From the NCBI GenBank assembly GCA_020851635.1, contig JADZCJ010000071.1:1-43566 (forward strand): a DNA stretch of 43,566 nucleotides. Direction: 5' to 3'. Made by a program: the position numbers and the translations under genes. The notes under the pieces are model-generated. The model had not been told where the DNA came from and ran no database searches. It was given only the letters and a program-made list of their open reading frames with translations. Below are positions 40,457 to 43,566 of the stretch, piece after piece. The DNA comes from Anaerolineae bacterium. Lineage in GTDB: Bacteria; Chloroflexota; Anaerolineae; UBA4142; SHND01. Numbering within the stretch: position 1 is the first letter of the stretch; each line of letters begins with the position of its first letter.

Positions 40457-43183
40457 ATGACAGTTCAATCCGGTCGTTTCCCACATCCTGGCAGACTTAG
40501 CATAGCAATCTTGGAAAACCTCGTAAAGCCTGTCTTGGGAGAAGCCGGGATCAAGGAAATCAAAGCCCCGCTTGTTGCAAAACAGGAGCAAGAAACAATC
40601 GCGCGCGCTCTAGAGAAAGCCGAACAAAGATTGACAGAGGACTCAGAGGATTTTGAGGTTGCTCGTGCGATTCTTGACCTGCCACTCGCAACGTTGCCTT
40701 CTGTTCAGAAGGCAGTTAGTGAGTTTTATGTACACCCAACTGATACAAATTTCCCCAAATTGCTACATGACAAACTAGCCTCTGATTATTCAACTTGGTC
40801 AGCCGGTCGTATTGACGTGGTAGTTGAACGTTATCTAAAGATTTTGCGGGAAGAATTTGTCAATGTGTCTCCCGAGATCCGCTCAAAATTGCTCACGCTT
40901 GCCACACTTGCAATACAAAGCGATACAGCTCGGATGGCAATGAGTATTGAGCACATTGAAGCGATTCTGGATCGAATTGCTCAAGGAAAACAAACCGAAG
41001 CTGACATTGCGGAACTACGTCGGATCGTTGTAATCAATCGAGAAGAGAATATTGTGCAAATCGGCAAGTACAGTGTTGCTTTGGGAGAAGGCAGAGACTT
41101 TCATATCGGAGATCGAATCTACCGTGGCTGGAGCGCGGATGCCATTCGAGAGATCCTCCAGTCACTGCACCCCACACAACCAAGTAATCTCCATCTGAAT
41201 TTGTCCTTTCCGCAGTTCGCATCTGAATATCGAAAAGTTGAGGAGAACGAACTCAGAAGAGACGACAGCAAGCCTTCTCACGTTGAATGGGACGCACGTG
41301 ACACCAAATTGCTACGGAATTATCTCAAACAATGCAAGAAGCATAATCCGCAATTGAGGCGACTTGATATTTCGAATGATAGCCAGGTACGCAAATATCT
41401 GATTACGAGCGGGTTAGCGGCAATCCGTGATGGTCGTACATACTTGACCTCTGCGGGTATTCTGCTGTGTTGCAACATGGAGGATTTACCGCGAGATCTG
41501 TTCTATGTGGAGGTAAAGTTTCAACAAAGGTCAGAGTCAGATGAGCTTAACGAACAGTTTTTTGGACCGGTGCTTTACCTATACGATGAACTGTTTAAAC
41601 GACTCAAGCCATACTTTGAGCGTCAAATGGGGTCGCCCACTGTACGCGACAAGTTCGGGGCTGAAACCCTCGTGTATGAATATCCGAAGACGGCAATTGT
41701 TGAGGCTCTTGCCAATCTTTTGATCCACCGAGATTATTCCCGCGATGATATGGCATTTGTCACAGTTTACTCAGACAGAATTGAGTTTATGAATCCAGGA
41801 CAGAGTGTGATTGCCCCTGAAGATTTGATCTCTGCAAGTGAGCCATTGCGACCAATCTATCAAAGGAATCAGAGGTTGATTGAGGCAATGAACAAAGCGC
41901 GGCTCAACCAGCGGGAGGGTGGGGGAATCCTTAGAATCAAAGGTTCACTCGAACGAAACGGTACTTATCTGCCCAATGGCTCGTTGGGTCTGCTAATTAA
42001 GAATGATGAAATCAAGAATCGGTTTCTTCTAACAATATTTAAGCGAGTCCCCGAAGCAAGGAGTGAATATACAATTGAGATCGAAGGAAGCAAGCGACAA
42101 GTAGCGATCGGTGACTCCGCGACTGTAAATATTTACAATGCCCCTCGTCCTGGCAGCGCGCCTGCCCTGCCAACCTTATTCATCGGCCGCGAAGAGGATA
42201 TGAAGAAACTCAAGGCGCGATTGGGAATGTCATCAGAAGAGAAACCAACCGCGCCACAAATCTTGACTGCTGTGCGCGGCTGGCCCGGTGTGGGTAAAAC
42301 CACACTCGCAGCAGCGTTGGCTCACGACTCAGATGTCGCAAGCGCATTTCCTGATGGTGTTCTGTGGGTCTCGCTGGGACAGAATCCAAACATCCTTTCT
42401 GAGCTAGCAGTCTGGGGAAAAGCCTTAGGAACGGATGATCTGCTCAAGGCGCGCACGGGGGAGGAAGCCTCGTCTCAATTGCGAGCCTTGCTGCGCAACA
42501 AGCGCATGTTACTGATCATTGACGATGTTTGGGAAACCGCGCACGCGATCCCGTTCATAGTTGGCGGGCGATCCAGCGCCACATTAATCACCACGCGCGT
42601 GAGTCAAGTTGCTAATGCACTCGCGCCAACGCCGAACGGCATATATCGATTAAATGAACTCACGGAAGACGATGCGTTTGAACTCTTGCGCGCATTAGCC
42701 CCGAGCGTTGTCGCCGCGCATCCCGATGAATCGCGCGAACTTATCAACGAACTCGAAGGTTTGCCATTGGCAATTCAAGTTGCAGGACATATACTCAACG
42801 TGGAAGCCAGTTACGGATTTAGTGTCAGCGATTTGATTCGTGAATTACGGGAAGGGGCGAAATTGCTCGTAGCCAGCGCACCTGCCGATCGAACCGACCT
42901 CGCGAATGAAACCACGCCGACCGTTGCCGTACTGTTGCAACGCAGCACTGAGCGCTTGGATTCACTTGTGCGCGACTGCTTTGCAATGTTAGGAGTCTTC
43001 GCTCCAAAACCCGCTACTTTTGATTTAGAAGCAATGCAGGCGGTGTGGCAGATCGAAGACCCGCGACCAATTGTGCGCACATTGGTAGATCGAGGTTTAT
43101 TAGAACCAGTCTCAGGAAAAGGGCGATTCCAAATGCATGCATTATTAGTTGCACATGCGCGCTCCTTACTTACCGAAGAGTGA
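40457..43183 (+). CDS. Helical domain-AlbA/HATPase-NB-ARC fusion STAND protein
   Basis: The 908-residue protein has four parts. (1) Residues 1-190: all-helical, like N-terminal regions of bacterial STAND proteins (VHPTDTNFPKLLHDKLASDY). (2) Motif KYSVALGEGRDFHIGD (204-219). (3) About 270-520: the back half of an AlbA_2 domain plus a RecG-like HATPase_c_4 domain, with LTSAGILLC, N-box VEALANLLIHRDYS (near 413) and REGGGILRI (near 484); the front part of a full AlbA_2 seems absent. (4) Motif YTIEIEGSKRQVAIGDSATV (538-557), then NB-ARC with GWPGVGKTT (near 608), LLIIDDVW, GLPLA and MHALL (near 891). From LFIGREEDM on it is close to the preceding gene, so the NB-ARC part was duplicated. A GGAGC site precedes the ATG; a TPR gene follows after 8 nt. 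Confidence 0.85.
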   Translation: MTVQSGRFPHPGRLSIAILENLVKPVLGEAGIKEIKAPLVAKQEQETIARALEKAEQRLTEDSEDFEVARAILDLPLATLPSVQKAVSEFYVHPTDTNFPKLLHDKLASDYSTWSAGRIDVVVERYLKILREEFVNVSPEIRSKLLTLATLAIQSDTARMAMSIEHIEAILDRIAQGKQTEADIAELRRIVVINREENIVQIGKYSVALGEGRDFHIGDRIYRGWSADAIREILQSLHPTQPSNLHLNLSFPQFASEYRKVEENELRRDDSKPSHVEWDARDTKLLRNYLKQCKKHNPQLRRLDISNDSQVRKYLITSGLAAIRDGRTYLTSAGILLCCNMEDLPRDLFYVEVKFQQRSESDELNEQFFGPVLYLYDELFKRLKPYFERQMGSPTVRDKFGAETLVYEYPKTAIVEALANLLIHRDYSRDDMAFVTVYSDRIEFMNPGQSVIAPEDLISASEPLRPIYQRNQRLIEAMNKARLNQREGGGILRIKGSLERNGTYLPNGSLGLLIKNDEIKNRFLLTIFKRVPEARSEYTIEIEGSKRQVAIGDSATVNIYNAPRPGSAPALPTLFIGREEDMKKLKARLGMSSEEKPTAPQILTAVRGWPGVGKTTLAAALAHDSDVASAFPDGVLWVSLGQNPNILSELAVWGKALGTDDLLKARTGEEASSQLRALLRNKRMLLIIDDVWETAHAIPFIVGGRSSATLITTRVSQVANALAPTPNGIYRLNELTEDDAFELLRALAPSVVAAHPDESRELINELEGLPLAIQVAGHILNVEASYGFSVSDLIRELREGAKLLVASAPADRTDLANETTPTVAVLLQRSTERLDSLVRDCFAMLGVFAPKPATFDLEAMQAVWQIEDPRPIVRTLVDRGLLEPVSGKGRFQMHALLVAHARSLLTEE
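41066..41113 (+). other. Divergent motif copy inside the fusion STAND protein
   Basis: Encodes KYSVALGEGRDFHIGD (residues 204-219). It keeps K-Y-S-V, the Gly and H-I-G-D, but lacks the A-x-V end, so it is a weaker member of the motif set. Confidence 0.5.
42068..42127 (+). other. AIGD beta-motif before the second NB-ARC domain
   Basis: Encodes residues 538-557 of the fusion protein, in the same place relative to its NB-ARC domain as in the compact NB-ARC protein, with the same Pro-Gly-Ser-Ala-Pro joint after it. Confidence 0.7.
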
Positions 43184-43191
43184 TCATTGCT

Positions 43192-43566
43192 ATGCCTAAT
43201 CTTCGCGAAGTACAGCTCCGCCATGCAGTATATTATGCAAAAATACTCCAAGAGGCGAATCACCTTTGCTTACAGGGGGGTGACTCGACACGGCTCGGGT
43301 TAGCCCTTTTTGACGAACAATGGCCTAATATCCGAGTTGGACACCTATGGGCAGCAACATATCTGACTGATAGTATTACTGCTGCCGAACTATGTAGAAC
43401 TTATGCTGATGTGGGTTCCTATCTATTGGAATTGAGATTACATCCAGATGAACGAATTCAATGGTACCAATGCGCCTTGGATGCTGCACAATTATTGAAG
43501 GATCGGCCTGCTGAGGAGCGACATCTAATAAACCTGGGATCGGTCTATTGGTTATCTGGACAAGCA
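43192..43566 (+). CDS. TPR protein, separate TPR half of a STAND system (copy 3, cut by window end)
   Basis: An open frame starts at ATG 43192, 8 nt after the fusion STAND gene, and runs 125 codons to the window end. It begins MPNLREVQLRHAVYYAKILQ, has LCLQGGDSTRLGLALFDEQW then NIRVGHLWAAT, and reaches the first TPR (HLINLGSVYWLSGQA). It is a paralogue of TPR copies 1 and 2. Its position right behind an NB-ARC gene supports the view that NB-ARC and TPR halves are paired but separately encoded. The C-terminal repeats lie outside the window. Confidence 0.75.
   Translation, partial: MPNLREVQLRHAVYYAKILQEANHLCLQGGDSTRLGLALFDEQWPNIRVGHLWAATYLTDSITAAELCRTYADVGSYLLELRLHPDERIQWYQCALDAAQLLKDRPAEERHLINLGSVYWLSGQA

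Noticed and set aside
1-43566. CRISPR arrays, tRNA or rRNA genes, relaxase or integrase
   Set aside because: No regularly spaced repeats, no cloverleaf or rRNA-like stretch and no such protein were recognised by eye; absence of a relaxase leaves the conjugation reading incomplete.

Overview
The window looks like a chromosomal stretch of a Chloroflexota bacterium (Anaerolineae-like). This is inferred from the style of the proteins: a Tad pilus set without a secretin, conjugation proteins without the outer-membrane VirB7/9/10 set, and many STAND/TPR/HEAT signalling proteins. No rRNA or other taxonomic marker is present. The missing outer-membrane parts fit a single-membrane envelope.

Layout. 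(1) 1-2300: a leftward regulatory block. It holds a XRE-type repressor, an ImmA/IrrE-type metalloprotease and a polytopic membrane protein whose 3' end runs into a remnant resembling an IS21-family end. (2) 2181-2289: a divergent control region with a near-consensus extended -10 promoter and two TGTTGA/TCAACA dyads. (3) 2328-29358: a long rightward gene string, mostly with overlapping or abutting genes. It combines a Tad/Flp pilus factory (CpaB, TadZ, TadA, TadB, TadC, two very short pilin-like proteins, three TadE/G-like pseudopilins, prepilin peptidase) with a conjugation-type secretion apparatus (VirB8-like, two VirB2/TrbC-like, VirB6/TrbL-like, PrgI/VirB3-like, a separate VirB4 N-terminal-like protein plus a full VirB4, an M23 peptidase, a glycosidase-fold protein, a VirD4-like coupling ATPase, a replication-relaxation family protein and a DnaB/KaiC-like ATPase). 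I read it as the transfer region of an integrative conjugative element whose surface appendage is a Tad pilus, controlled by an ImmR/ImmA-like switch. No relaxase, integrase or att site was seen. (4) 21934-23896: a leftward, visibly AT-richer three-gene cassette inside that string, with a Rubisco-activase-like AAA+ ATPase at its centre. (5) 29601-31739: a DUF255/thioredoxin-fold (YyaL/SPATA20-type) gene, probably ordinary chromosome.

(6) 31847-43566: a STAND (NLR-like) signalling island. Leftward: a TPR protein and a 1184-residue helical-repeat protein. Rightward: TPR protein, DUF4062 protein, compact NB-ARC protein, an AlbA/HATPase-NB-ARC fusion, and another TPR protein cut by the window end. 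The components of a usual one-piece NB-ARC-TPR protein are encoded separately. Several carry the same short beta-type motif (Y-x-[IV]-x-[IVL] ... [FV]-A-I-G-D-x-A-x-V), at the C-terminus of putative effectors or partners and directly before the NB-ARC domain of the switches. This placement is the one known for amyloid-type NLR signalling motifs. It suggests, as inference, a defence or cell-death network assembled through a shared motif. This is the most interesting part of the window.
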